Shown here: in pieces, positions 1-8,846 of the stretch
Position numbering within the stretch: the stretch's first letter is position 1
Layout: the number at the start of each line of letters is the position of its first letter
Origin: Gammaproteobacteria bacterium
GTDB taxonomy: Bacteria; Pseudomonadota; Gammaproteobacteria; HK1
NCBI GenBank assembly: GCA_009937425.1
Contig: JAACFO010000003.1
Span: 1-64,000, forward strand
DNA: 64,000 nt
Direction: 5' to 3'
Position numbers and translations under genes: made by a program
The notes under the pieces: model-generated
Told to the model about the DNA's origin: nothing
The model's input: only the letters and a program-made list of their open reading frames with translations
Database searches by the model: none

Positions 1-137
1 CTCCAGGTCAGTGCCTGCCGATCGCCGAAAGGCCTCTAAACGACCGGCTTCACTATGGAGCGGCCATTTCGCCTCGATTCGCTGACCGTCCGGAAATGGC
101 CGATTCCCGCCTGACGCTGTGCAGTATGATTGCTCAT

Positions 138-165
138 GGTCGGCGGTCGGCGGTCGGCGGTCGGC
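138..165. repeat. Four tandem copies of a 7-base unit
   Basis: GGTCGGC is repeated four times without interruption, ending 45 bases before the start of the glutathione transferase gene. Just upstream (61-70 with 93-102) is a 10-base inverted repeat with a 22-base loop and no T-run. No function is evident; the heptamer is a likely slippage tract. Confidence 0.7.
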
Positions 166-210
166 GCCGAAAACATAGGGGCAGCGCATCTGCCAAGGAG
201 AAGAGCGTCG

Positions 211-816
211 ATGGAGCTATACGGAATCGCATCGTCACGGGCGCGGCGCGCCCTATGGACCCTCGTTGAGGCCGGGGCGGAGTTCAGCTTTCACAAGGTC
301 GATCTCTCTGCCGGGGATCATCGCAAGCCAGCCTTCCTGGCCATCAATCCGAACGGCAAGGTGCCGGCCCTCGTCGACGGGGACCTCACTCTGTTCGAGT
401 CCGGGGCCATCTGCAACTACATCGCGCAGAAGTTCCCGGAAGCCAAGCTTCTTCCACAGCCGGACACGAAAGAAGCGGCGCTGTGTCAGCAGTGGATTTT
501 CTGGGTGGTGGCCGAGCTCGAGCAGCCGCTTTGGACCATGGGCAAGCACCGCTTCGCCCTCCCGACCAAGCAGCGGCTTCCTCAGATGCTCGAGGTCGCC
601 GCCTTCGAATGGCAGGGCCCGGCCACGGTCCTGGCCGATCACCTCGATGGACGCGAATACATGATCGGCGAGTTGTTCACTGTCGCCGACATCATGGTTG
701 CCCATACTCTCAACTGGGCGCGCGGGTTCGAGGTGCCCCTGGGCAGTGATGTGACCGAAACCTATCTCGATCGGATGACCGCACGCTCCGGGTTCAAGAA
801 GACCCTGGAATACTGA
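211..816 (+). CDS. Glutathione S-transferase family protein
   Basis: A 201-residue soluble protein with a thioredoxin-like N-terminal half (about residues 1-80) and an all-helical C-terminal half, the classic GST layout and length. The NGKVPAL stretch with the cis-proline and the FESGAI segment (glutathione gamma-glutamyl binding) are visible. A longer frame opens at 130, but I chose the ATG at 211 because AAGGAG lies 10 bases upstream and the family starts directly with the first beta strand (MELYGI). Expected role: conjugation or peroxide/isomerase chemistry with glutathione in the cytosol; the substrate cannot be read from sequence. No operon partner is evident. Confidence 0.9.
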   Translation: MELYGIASSRARRALWTLVEAGAEFSFHKVDLSAGDHRKPAFLAINPNGKVPALVDGDLTLFESGAICNYIAQKFPEAKLLPQPDTKEAALCQQWIFWVVAELEQPLWTMGKHRFALPTKQRLPQMLEVAAFEWQGPATVLADHLDGREYMIGELFTVADIMVAHTLNWARGFEVPLGSDVTETYLDRMTARSGFKKTLEY

Positions 817-997
817 ATAAGCGTTCAACCAACAGGTAGAGTCGAGGCGATCAACCCGCTGCCTTGCATAGCGCAATGTCGCATATGGAATGAGATCTGG
901 ACGTTTAAAGCCACGTTTAGACAAATTGCTCAACTTCCGCTCCTGGCCGATTCGCGCCTTCCTGAGTGACGCCTCATAATGGGCGTCAGGCTCGCCT

Positions 998-1465
998 TTA
1001 AGGGTTCTGATCCCAGTTCGGGTCGTCGCTCGGGCTGAGTGGTTGTTCGCCAGCCAGGAGTCCCTTGCCAGGCAGATAGTTCACTTCCAGCCGGATCCCA
1101 TCGGGATCTTCGAAGACGACGTAGTAGTAACCAGGCGCCCAGTCCCCTTCAATCGGTCCTCGGTCGATGAATGCGTCCATCTCGCGGAGTTTCTCGGCAA
1201 TCGCCTCCACGTCCTCGCGCGAGCGAGCCCGAAAGCAAAGATGATGCATGCCAACCCGATTGGGGTTGAAGCGCTCCCCGACCTGCTCGTCCGCACAGCG
1301 CTGGATGCCAAGCGCCGTGCGGGCCCCGACGTGGTAGACGAAGTTGTTCCCGTCATAGACCTTCTGCAGCCCAAGAAAAGGCAGCAGCTCACAGTAGAAG
1401 GCGCGCGACTTCTCGAACTCGCTCACCGTTAGAACAACGTGGGCCATGCCGTTCACTTCAACCAT
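998..1465 (-). CDS. VOC (glyoxalase/dioxygenase superfamily) protein
   Basis: A 155-residue protein of the vicinal-oxygen-chelate fold. Likely metal ligands are the His in the first strand (MAHVVLTV), the His pair in MHHLCFRA and the Glu in RLEVNYL near the C-terminus. The DPDGIRLEV ending is typical of the glyoxalase/bleomycin-resistance branch. The open frame extends to 1609, but the upstream part is basic and unlike the family, so I take the ATG at 1465. Function could be a glyoxalase, a ring-cleavage dioxygenase or a resistance protein; the sequence does not decide. It lies directly downstream of a lactate-dehydrogenase remnant. Confidence 0.85.
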   Translation of the reverse strand: MVEVNGMAHVVLTVSEFEKSRAFYCELLPFLGLQKVYDGNNFVYHVGARTALGIQRCADEQVGERFNPNRVGMHHLCFRARSREDVEAIAEKLREMDAFIDRGPIEGDWAPGYYYVVFEDPDGIRLEVNYLPGKGLLAGEQPLSPSDDPNWDQNP

Positions 1466-1562
1466 CGTGCTCTCCATCCAGGTGCTCAGGGGTAGACTGC
1501 GTTGCCTCGCCAAGACTCGTCGACGGCACAAATCGTGCGCAGGCGCGCGTACACATAACACA

Positions 1563-1772
1563 CTATCCGCCGCATCGGACATGCGAGTCGAACGGAGCTC
1601 GCGAACCATCGAACTGCCGACCGCCGTGATTGGACACTACGATACCAGTGCAGCCGATCTCGGCCGCACGCTTCGCATCAGCCGCCGACATGATGCCCTT
1701 TAGACAGAACTGCCCGTTCCAGAAGCGAACCATATCCGCCACGTCATTCCAGTTCATGGAAGGGTCCAGCAT
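1563..1772 (-). pseudogene. Remnant of an FMN-dependent alpha-hydroxy-acid (L-lactate) dehydrogenase
   Basis: The frame encodes a piece ending NGQFCLKGIMSAADAKRA followed by GCTGIVVSNHGGRQFDG. This is the FMN-binding and active-site segment of the LldD/glycolate-oxidase family, which is normally about 380 residues. Only about 60 residues survive: the N-terminal barrel and the C-terminal FMN phosphate loop are absent, and the frame runs into unrelated residues after the signature. I read it as a deletion relic, not an expressed gene. Confidence 0.8.
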
Positions 1773-2091
1773 CTCGGTACGGCCGGAGGAAGAAAGCTGA
1801 ATGAGAATGTCAATACGATTGCGCAGACGGCCACGCTGAGTCGATCTAAAATCATTTGCTTCCTTGCCACATCGTCGAATGTAAAATCAGTGCCATGCCG
1901 GCCAGCTTGAACAAGACCGTGCCTGAGCCCGTGCGAGAGTCTGCCAGGAAAATCCTGTCGATCCAACTGCGTTGGGCACCAGCTACTCGGTACTCGTTAT
2001 CCCCAATGTCCAGTGTAGGGTACGGAGCAGACTAACGAATGTAACGCACTTCAAGTTAAACTGGTGCACTGGCAGGGATCGAGCAGTACAA
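1773..2091. other. Gene-free stretch between the lactate-dehydrogenase remnant and the SAM/cyclase gene
   Basis: About 320 bases with no credible coding sequence. It must contain the promoter of the downstream cyclase gene, but I see no unmistakable -35/-10 pair, repeat or terminator. Confidence 0.5.
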
Positions 2092-5000
2092 ATGTCCGAC
2101 CGCGTCATTCGATGGTTAGAGGAGATTGGTCTTGGCGAATACACGGCCACGTTCGCGGAAAATGCAATCGATGAGGATGTGTTGTCCGACCTCACCGAGG
2201 CTGACTTGGAGAAGGTTGGGGTCAAGCTCGGTCATCGAAAGAAGCTCCTCAAAGCGATAGCAGCGCTGGCGGGCGAGAAACCGCCAGCTTCAGTTCGGGC
2301 TTCCAGGGAGACCACCTCACAAGCCCATGAACCAGACGAGAGCCTGGCGGCATGGGAACGACAGCCCGGTGAGCGAAAGCCGGTAACGACGCTCTTTGCC
2401 GACATTACGGGCTCCACGGCGCTTACTGAGAAGCTCGATGCGGAGGAAACCCACGACCTGCTCTATGGCGCGACACAGCGCATGTGTGAAGCAGTGGAGA
2501 ACAACCGGGGGACGATTTGCCGCTTCATGGGCGATGGGGTAATGGCGATGTTTGGCGCTCCGGTCGCGAGCGAGCACCATGCCGTTGATGCCTGTGAAGC
2601 AGCCCTTGAGATGCAGCACGCTGTCCGTAATTACGCGAGCGACGTCGAGGCCCGTCACGGGAGTGGATTACAGATCCGCGTCGGGCTTCATTCCGGGGAA
2701 GTTGTCGTCCTCATGGTGGGCGAAGGCGACAAGGTCGAGTATGACGCTTCAGGTCCGACGGTGCCCATTGCAGCACGCATGGAGCAAGTGGCACAACCTG
2801 GGGAAGTCTATCTCACTACCGCTACCCACTCGCTCGCTGCACACAGAATCGAGACGGAAGCGCTCGAGCCCGTGTCGGTCAAGGGCATCTCCGAGCCTGT
2901 CCCGGTCTTCGTGCTTCGCCGGGTGAGGTCGGCCGAGGAGGCACGACACGACAGCGCACGTACACCGTTTGTAGGCCGGCGTGCGGACCTCATCCAATTC
3001 CGCGGCGTGCTGGAGGCGTGTATCGAGGAAGGCCATGGACAGACCTTTTACATTCGCGGTGAGCCTGGCATCGGCAAAACACGACTCGTCGAGGAATTCG
3101 CGGGCATCGCCGCAGAGAAAGGCGTCTCGAGTCACCGTGGTCTTGTCCTCCCTTTCGGTGTCGGTAAAGGCCAGGATGCCATCCGTTCTCTCGTGAGGAG
3201 CCTGCTCGGCATACCGGTAGAAAGCGGCAAGGCTGAGCGAGTACGGGCAGCGGGCATAGCAATCAACGATGGCCGCCTCGGGCCCGACCAGGCGGTCTTC
3301 CTCAACGACCTGCTGGACCTCCTCCAGCCCACAGAGCTACGGGCACTTTACGACGCCATGGATAACACCACGCGCAATGAGGGCAAGCGGACGGTGGTGT
3401 CGGCCCTGGTGACCGCAACCAGCAGCAGCCGGCCAGTGCTCGCCATCGTTGAGGACGTCCACTGGGCCGACGTCATCACCCTGGCGCACCTGGCCGCTCT
3501 CACAAGGACGGTGGCTGAGTGTCCGGCACTGCTCGTGATGACTTCACGCATAGAGGGCGACCAGCTTGACCAGAAATGGCGGAGCAGCACTGAGGGCAGC
3601 CCTTTCATCACCATCGACCTGGGCCCACTGAGGAAGCAAGACTCGATTGCGTTCATCTCCGAGTTCATCGATGCCACCGACCCTTTGGCCGAGCGTTGTC
3701 TTGAACGGGCAGCCGGCAATCCATTGTTTCTGGAGCAGCTCCTGCGCACCGCGCAAGAGGGATCGGCCGCGAGTCTGCCGGATTCCATCCAGAGCCTGGT
3801 GCTGACCCGGATAGACCGACTCGACCCTGACGACAAAAAAGCGCTGCAGGCGGCCGCTGTCATCGGGCAGCGATTTCACGCCGATGCGCTCAGCCATCTC
3901 CTTGGGACGAGCAACTACGACTGCGGTGAATTGGCTAACCACAACCTGATACGGCCTGAAGGAGACGGTTATCTGTTTGCCCACGCCCTCATTCAAGAGG
4001 GCGTATATGGCTCACTTCTCAAGCGTCAACGTCACGAGCTACACCGCAGGGCGGCCGAGTGGTATGCGGGCGATGATGCCGTACTGCACGCCGAACATCT
4101 GGCGAACGCCGATGATGACAATGCACCAAGGGCTTTTATCGAAGCCGCTCGCGAACAGGCTGAGCATTACCGCTTTGAGCGGGCGCTCGACTTGACGGTA
4201 GACGGACTGGCGCTTGCAACAGAACAATCAGACCAACACAGCCTGAGTTGTCTGAAGGGTGAGCTGCTACGCGACCTTGCAGACATTCAATCCTCGATAA
4301 CCGCTTATCAAGAGGCCCTCGAGAAGGCAGTTGACGATGTGCAGCGTGCCGATGCTTGGATGGGCATCGCCGCCGGCATGAGGGTGATGGGGGATCAGGA
4401 GGAAGGGCTTGTGCTGCTTGACAGGGCCGAGGCCGTGGCGACGAGCCACGACGATAACTCGACGTTGACGAAACTCCATCATCTTCGCGGCAACTTGTAC
4501 TTTCCCTTAGGAAGAACCGGCGACTGTTACGAACAACACCGGCTTGCGCTGCACTTCGCCAAGCAAAGTGAATCCGTCGAGGATGAGGCGAGAGCATTCG
4601 GTGGACTAGGGGATGCGGAGTACGCCCGCGGTCGGATGATAACGGCACACGGCCACTACAGTCGTTGTATAGATCTCGCTCGCAAACACGGGTTCGGCCG
4701 CATCGAAGTGGCCCACCTTGGTCAACGCGGGTTCACTCGCGTCTACTCGGGTGATTGGCGCGGCGCAAAGGTGGAAGGCCTTGCAGCGGTTGAAGCGGCC
4801 ACCAAGGTCGGTGATCGCCGCGTAGAGATGAATGCGTTGGGGTGTGTACTCCACACAGTCGTCGACCTGGGTGAATACGACCTGCTTGAAGAATGTGCAG
4901 AGCGGCAACTGGCCCTGGCCCGAACGCTTGGCGCCCGCGCATGGGAGCCGCTCGCGCTTGTATGGAAGGCTATTGGTTTGGGGGCCAAGGGGCATCAGTC

Positions 5001-5466
5001 CGAAGCTCGAGAACTATTGATGCAAGCGGCCTCCATCACTCGCGAGGCAGGCCGTGCATTCAATGCGGGACGGGTATTCGGTGCTTTGGCATGGGTGATG
5101 GCTGGCGACGCTGCCGTTCGCGAAGCTGCGTTAGACGAAGGAGAAGCGGCTCTCCGCGAAGGCTCGGTAAGTCATAACTATTTCTGGTTCTATCGCTTCG
5201 CAATGGATGCGCTACTCAGCGTCAACGACTGGGCTCGGGTCGAGAGATACGCTGCAGCGCTCGAAGACTACACTCGCGACGAACCATTAGTGTGGACCGA
5301 CTTCTACATCGCCCGTGGTCGTGCTCTCGCCGCCTTTGGACGAGGCAAGCGAGACGAAACCACAATGAAGGAACTGCAGCGTTTGGATGATGAAGCGCAA
5401 CGTGCAGGGCTCAAGGTCGCCAAATCCGCTTTGGAGAAAACACGCTCGTCGAGCGGCCACCGCTGA
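2092..5466 (+). CDS. SAM domain / class III cyclase / AAA-type ATPase / TPR signalling protein
   Basis: A 1124-residue multidomain protein. Residues 1-62 form a SAM domain (WLEEIGLGEY, then LGHRKKLLKAI). A class III nucleotidyl cyclase homology domain follows at about 90-265, with the first metal-binding Asp in TTLFADITGST and the second in RFMGDGVMAMFG. An STAND-like ATPase comes next, with Walker A GEPGIGKTR near residue 325 and a Walker B-type EDVHWAD near 455. The last 500 residues are TPR-like helices. The frame is open from 1972, but the ATG at 2092 is where the SAM homology begins. Proteins of this plan are common in soil and marine proteobacteria; ligands are unknown. It is probably cytosolic (no signal peptide or membrane helix) and stands alone. 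Confidence 0.9.
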   Translation: MSDRVIRWLEEIGLGEYTATFAENAIDEDVLSDLTEADLEKVGVKLGHRKKLLKAIAALAGEKPPASVRASRETTSQAHEPDESLAAWERQPGERKPVTTLFADITGSTALTEKLDAEETHDLLYGATQRMCEAVENNRGTICRFMGDGVMAMFGAPVASEHHAVDACEAALEMQHAVRNYASDVEARHGSGLQIRVGLHSGEVVVLMVGEGDKVEYDASGPTVPIAARMEQVAQPGEVYLTTATHSLAAHRIETEALEPVSVKGISEPVPVFVLRRVRSAEEARHDSARTPFVGRRADLIQFRGVLEACIEEGHGQTFYIRGEPGIGKTRLVEEFAGIAAEKGVSSHRGLVLPFGVGKGQDAIRSLVRSLLGIPVESGKAERVRAAGIAINDGRLGPDQAVFLNDLLDLLQPTELRALYDAMDNTTRNEGKRTVVSALVTATSSSRPVLAIVEDVHWADVITLAHLAALTRTVAECPALLVMTSRIEGDQLDQKWRSSTEGSPFITIDLGPLRKQDSIAFISEFIDATDPLAERCLERAAGNPLFLEQLLRTAQEGSAASLPDSIQSLVLTRIDRLDPDDKKALQAAAVIGQRFHADALSHLLGTSNYDCGELANHNLIRPEGDGYLFAHALIQEGVYGSLLKRQRHELHRRAAEWYAGDDAVLHAEHLANADDDNAPRAFIEAAREQAEHYRFERALDLTVDGLALATEQSDQHSLSCLKGELLRDLADIQSSITAYQEALEKAVDDVQRADAWMGIAAGMRVMGDQEEGLVLLDRAEAVATSHDDNSTLTKLHHLRGNLYFPLGRTGDCYEQHRLALHFAKQSESVEDEARAFGGLGDAEYARGRMITAHGHYSRCIDLARKHGFGRIEVAHLGQRGFTRVYSGDWRGAKVEGLAAVEAATKVGDRRVEMNALGCVLHTVVDLGEYDLLEECAERQLALARTLGARAWEPLALVWKAIGLGAKGHQSEARELLMQAASITREAGRAFNAGRVFGALAWVMAGDAAVREAALDEGEAALREGSVSHNYFWFYRFAMDALLSVNDWARVERYAAALEDYTRDEPLVWTDFYIARGRALAAFGRGKRDETTMKELQRLDDEAQRAGLKVAKSALEKTRSSSGHR

Positions 5467-5553
5467 CAACATGGACCCACATCCCACCGATAAATGCTCG
5501 ATCACGCAAAAACGGGCAGTTATACTTTCTTGTAGTCCGGTGGTGCCCAATTC

Positions 5554-6492
5554 ATGACTTTTCGAGAAGCCTTCGAGTCGACGTCGGTCCTGCTTGTGAA
5601 TGGCGGGGTCATGGCGCAGATAATGGCCCGCCCGGACATCGAGCTCGATCCACACGTGCTTCACACGACTGCCGTGTACGACGAGCGCGCCCGCCCCATT
5701 CTTGCCGACGTGTACGCGAGCTATGCCGACGTCGCCGTTCGCTACCGGCTGCCGATGATGTGCTCGACTCCGACGCTGCGGGCCAACGCAGAGCGCGTTC
5801 CACAATCCCCGTACGGAGATACCCGTAGTGTGAATCGTAACTGCGTAGAGTTCCTGGACGAAACGCTGGACCGGTTCGCGGACTGGCGCGAGCACCTTTA
5901 TCTCGCCGGCAGCGTTGGGCCGAAGGGCGATACTTATCGACCCGAGACTGCGCTACCGACCGAGGAAGCTGCCCGGTTTCACGTAGAGCAGACCGAGGCG
6001 CTCGTGGAAGCCGGCGTCGATCTGCTTGTCGCCTATACCCTTCCCGCATTTGTCGAGGCTGCCGGCATGGCCAAGGCCTTCGCGGCTACTGATATCCCCT
6101 ATGTACTCAGTTTCGTGCTCGATCGTGAAGGCCGCCTTCTGGATGGCACTCTGCTCGAGACTGCAATAGATGCCATTGACGACTCAGCGGAGCAAGCACC
6201 CTTGTTCTATCTTACCAATTGCTCGCATTCCCTCGCTATTCGCGCCGGGCTCGCCCGCGTAGGTCGTGATGCGCCGCATGCGTTGAAACGCATCGCCGGG
6301 GTCCGGCCGAACGCGTCACCCAAGAGTCACGCCGAACTCGAAGGTCTCGATCACATAGAGACCGAGTCGCCGGAGGATTTCGCCAGCGCGATGGTGACGT
6401 TGAGAGGAGAGTTTGATCTCAAGGTGTTGGGAGGGTGCTGCGGAACCGACGAGGGGCACTTGGAAAAGCTGGCGAAGTCTATATCAGGCTAG
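5554..6492 (+). CDS. Homocysteine S-methyltransferase family protein (copy 1)
   Basis: A 312-residue zinc-dependent methyltransferase of the BHMT/MmuM family. The three zinc-binding cysteines are in LTNCSHS and the late GGCC motif (VLGGCCGTDEGH). It transfers a methyl group from a donor such as betaine, S-methylmethionine or another onium compound to homocysteine, giving methionine; the donor is not decided by sequence. The N-terminus (LLVNGGVMAQ) is shorter and more divergent than in MmuM. It faces a second family member (6665-7603) tail to tail. Given the betaine-type demethylation genes at the other end of the window, an onium methyl donor is plausible but not shown. Confidence 0.88.
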   Translation: MTFREAFESTSVLLVNGGVMAQIMARPDIELDPHVLHTTAVYDERARPILADVYASYADVAVRYRLPMMCSTPTLRANAERVPQSPYGDTRSVNRNCVEFLDETLDRFADWREHLYLAGSVGPKGDTYRPETALPTEEAARFHVEQTEALVEAGVDLLVAYTLPAFVEAAGMAKAFAATDIPYVLSFVLDREGRLLDGTLLETAIDAIDDSAEQAPLFYLTNCSHSLAIRAGLARVGRDAPHALKRIAGVRPNASPKSHAELEGLDHIETESPEDFASAMVTLRGEFDLKVLGGCCGTDEGHLEKLAKSISG

Positions 6493-6664
6493 CAATCCCA
6501 CCACCCCTTCTCCCTCTCGGCCACGAGGTCGCCGCCCGGCGCGCAGGCGAGACATCAGCCTTCTGGCAGCATCACCGTGGCTCTGAAGCGCGTTATGCAC
6601 GCGCTCGATGTCGGACTCGTCAACGAAATTAACCTTTAGACAGCGTTTCAATTCTGCATCGTCG

Positions 6665-7603
6665 TCAGGGAATAATCGCGTGAGCGATTTCCGTCACATG
6701 GCGTATGTCACAGCCGCAGCAACCGCCAAAAACGTTGATCCAAGGCGATCTATCACGCATCTCCTTATGCTGCTCTCCAAATTCCACTGGGTTGCCATCA
6801 TCAAGGGTATCGCTCGCTTCGAGCTCCGCATGGCTTTTGCGTGAGGCGTTGCAGAAGACGCCCTTGATGCGGCGAGCCCAGACTCTGTCTTCGAGCAGGT
6901 GCGCAAAATGGTCGGGATGCGTGCAATTCACCATGAAATAGGCAGCGCCAGAATCGGTCGCCTCGTCCACTGCCACGATCGCGTCCGCAAGTGACTGGCC
7001 CGTCTGCAGATTGCCGTCGGTCTCCAGCGTGAACGAAATGACGACAGGAAGATCAACTGCCTGGGCGGCGCGCACGATGCCGATGGCCTCGTCCGTCTGG
7101 TTGAGGGTTGCTGCGGTGATCATGTCGACTTCGGTCTCGGCCAGCCATCCGATCTGCTTAGCGTGGTATTCCTCGGCCTCGAACGCTGCGATCTCCTCTT
7201 CCGGCGCGTAGCAATCGCCCCGGGGGCCGACGATACCATCCAGCACGATCGGCTTTGCTATGTCTGAAAACTCGTCCCGTATCCCCGCGATGAACGCCGC
7301 TGATTCATGATTAGCCTGGTGAAGCTCCTCTTCCGTGGCGCCCTGCTCTCCGGCCCAATGCATGTGTGCCTTCCAGGTTTGGGTGTCGAGAACAATTCCC
7401 ATATTCTGTTCACGGGCAAGTGCGAGATACTGCCGATAATAGTTGGCGATGGCGTTTCGACCCATTGGGTCTTTTAACAGGACATGAGTGGCAAACCCGG
7501 GGATCTCAAATCCTTGATTGTAAATCAAGTCCGTCTCGAGCCCTGCAGGCATAAGAAATATCGTGTCCGACAATTGCGGCAGTTGGTTGCGATAGAGTGC
7601 CAT
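6665..7603 (-). CDS. Homocysteine S-methyltransferase family protein (copy 2)
   Basis: The same length (312 residues) and fold as its convergent neighbour, but clearly diverged. The zinc cysteines lie in MVNCTHPDH and FGGCCGCDIRH; the extra Cys after GGCC is unusual. The N-terminus MPAGLETDLIY matches the family's conserved start, where Glu and Thr line the homocysteine pocket. Expected to methylate homocysteine from an unidentified onium donor in the cytosol. The two copies have low identity, so they are probably paralogues with different methyl donors rather than a recent duplication. Confidence 0.88.
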   Translation of the reverse strand: MALYRNQLPQLSDTIFLMPAGLETDLIYNQGFEIPGFATHVLLKDPMGRNAIANYYRQYLALAREQNMGIVLDTQTWKAHMHWAGEQGATEEELHQANHESAAFIAGIRDEFSDIAKPIVLDGIVGPRGDCYAPEEEIAAFEAEEYHAKQIGWLAETEVDMITAATLNQTDEAIGIVRAAQAVDLPVVISFTLETDGNLQTGQSLADAIVAVDEATDSGAAYFMVNCTHPDHFAHLLEDRVWARRIKGVFCNASRKSHAELEASDTLDDGNPVEFGEQHKEMRDRSPWINVFGGCCGCDIRHVTEIAHAIIP

Positions 7604-7965
7604 TTCAGGACCTCCCGTTCAAAGACCGCGCCAAGTTTGACACAAGACGGATCGCTACTACAGTTCAGGGCGGCATCCATTTCTGATGCGTGGATGGCTC
7701 CCACCTGCGGTCCTCATAATGTTCGTTTCCGGCCGCAAGTAAACCTCCGATACACATTTTTGCCAAAAGTGTGGCACTAAAAAATAAACGGTTTGAAAAG
7801 CCATTACTCTTCGCACCTGATCTCGACTCAGGCACGTGTCCAATATGGACATCCGTGCGAATGTTGATGAAGACAAGCGCCCGTATTTCGTCCTAGACAT
7901 CGGTGATGTCCCGGGATACCTTTTCAGACGTGCGTTAGATGACGGACCAAGAGAGGATCGGCGAG
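7604..7965. other. Divergent intergenic region, no gene seen
   Basis: About 360 bases between two divergent genes (homocysteine methyltransferase copy 2 and the DUF1326 gene). The frame covering most of it on the minus strand has no recognisable features. The A+T-rich stretch around 7750-7805 is the likely promoter area, but I cannot name a specific site. Confidence 0.45.
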
Positions 7966-8634
7966 ATGGCAAATCAATGGCTATTCAAGAGCGAAACTTA
8001 CGATAACTGCAATTGCGCTGTAAATTGTGGTTGCCAGTTCAACTTGCCGAGCACCTATGGCTATTGTCAGTCGGCCTTCGTCGGGAACATTGTTGAAGGT
8101 CATTTCAGTGATACGCCGCTCGCGGGGCTGAATTGGGCGGGGCTGTACAAGTGGCCAGGCGAAATCGCGGAAGGAAATGGCAAACGCCAGATTGTTATCG
8201 ACGAACGTGCCGATGAAGCTCAACGGGTCGCACTTGAAACAATTATCTCAGGCCAGGAATGCGAACCAATGAGCAATTTGTTCTCCGTATTCGCGTCCAC
8301 ATGCTCGGAATTTTGCGAGACATTGTTCTTGCCAATTGACCTCGACGCGAACTTGGAACTCAGAACCGCAAGAGTTGATATACCGGGCATCATGAGGAGC
8401 AGCGGCAAACCGATAAGCAATAAGTTTAATGGCCAACCGTTCCACGTTGCGCTGGCACGTCCCAGTGGCAGTTTCGAGTTTACCTACGCAGAAATCGGAC
8501 TGGGTACGACCTCGGTGACGGGTGATATGGAGATGGCGTTCGAAGATTCATGGGCCCATTATTGTGTTCACCACTTCAGTCAGGATGGGCTGGTCCGCGA
8601 AAGATCACGGCTCACAGCATGGCTTGGCGCATGA
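7966..8634 (+). CDS. DUF1326 domain-containing protein
   Basis: A 222-residue soluble protein that matches DUF1326 over its whole length. The Cys-rich N-terminal signature YDNCNCAVNCGCQF is present, as is the conserved GLNWAGLYKWPGEI region. The frame opens at 7939, but the ATG at 7966 gives the usual start (MANQWLFKSETY) and has a GAGAGG element 12 bases upstream. The family's biochemical role is unknown; the clustered cysteines suggest metal binding, which is inference. A terminator-like hairpin follows at 8692. Confidence 0.85.
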   Translation: MANQWLFKSETYDNCNCAVNCGCQFNLPSTYGYCQSAFVGNIVEGHFSDTPLAGLNWAGLYKWPGEIAEGNGKRQIVIDERADEAQRVALETIISGQECEPMSNLFSVFASTCSEFCETLFLPIDLDANLELRTARVDIPGIMRSSGKPISNKFNGQPFHVALARPSGSFEFTYAEIGLGTTSVTGDMEMAFEDSWAHYCVHHFSQDGLVRERSRLTAWLGA

Positions 8635-8691
8635 GTACCCACTCCCGTGACTGAAGGAAGTGGAACAAAACCGGACCGACGAACGTGAACG

Positions 8692-8717
8692 ACTCCGCAC
8701 GCGCCGGAGTTTTCTTT
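8692..8717 (+). terminator. Rho-independent terminator after the DUF1326 gene
   Basis: A 6-base stem (ACTCCG / CGGAGT) with a 7-base loop is followed at once by TTTTCTTT. It lies 58 bases past the DUF1326 stop, before the minus-strand formyltransferase gene. Confidence 0.6.
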
Positions 8718-8846
8718 GTAGCCGGTCAAGAATCTCTGACTGAACCTATTCCGCACGCATGATTGGGCCCTGGCTTCACGCAGCGCGATAAGACCGTCAT
8801 GGCCATCGGGCCGTGGATTGGCAGTTCACGCTCGTGAAATCTTGTC

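Noticed and set aside
253-933. 226-codon minus-strand frame over the glutathione transferase gene
   Set aside because: It is an antisense shadow: the opposite strand shows a complete GST fold and a ribosome site, while this frame matches nothing.
7658-7972. 104-codon minus-strand frame in the DUF1326 upstream region
   Set aside because: Low-complexity Arg/Ser-rich, no ribosome site, and overlaps the DUF1326 start.
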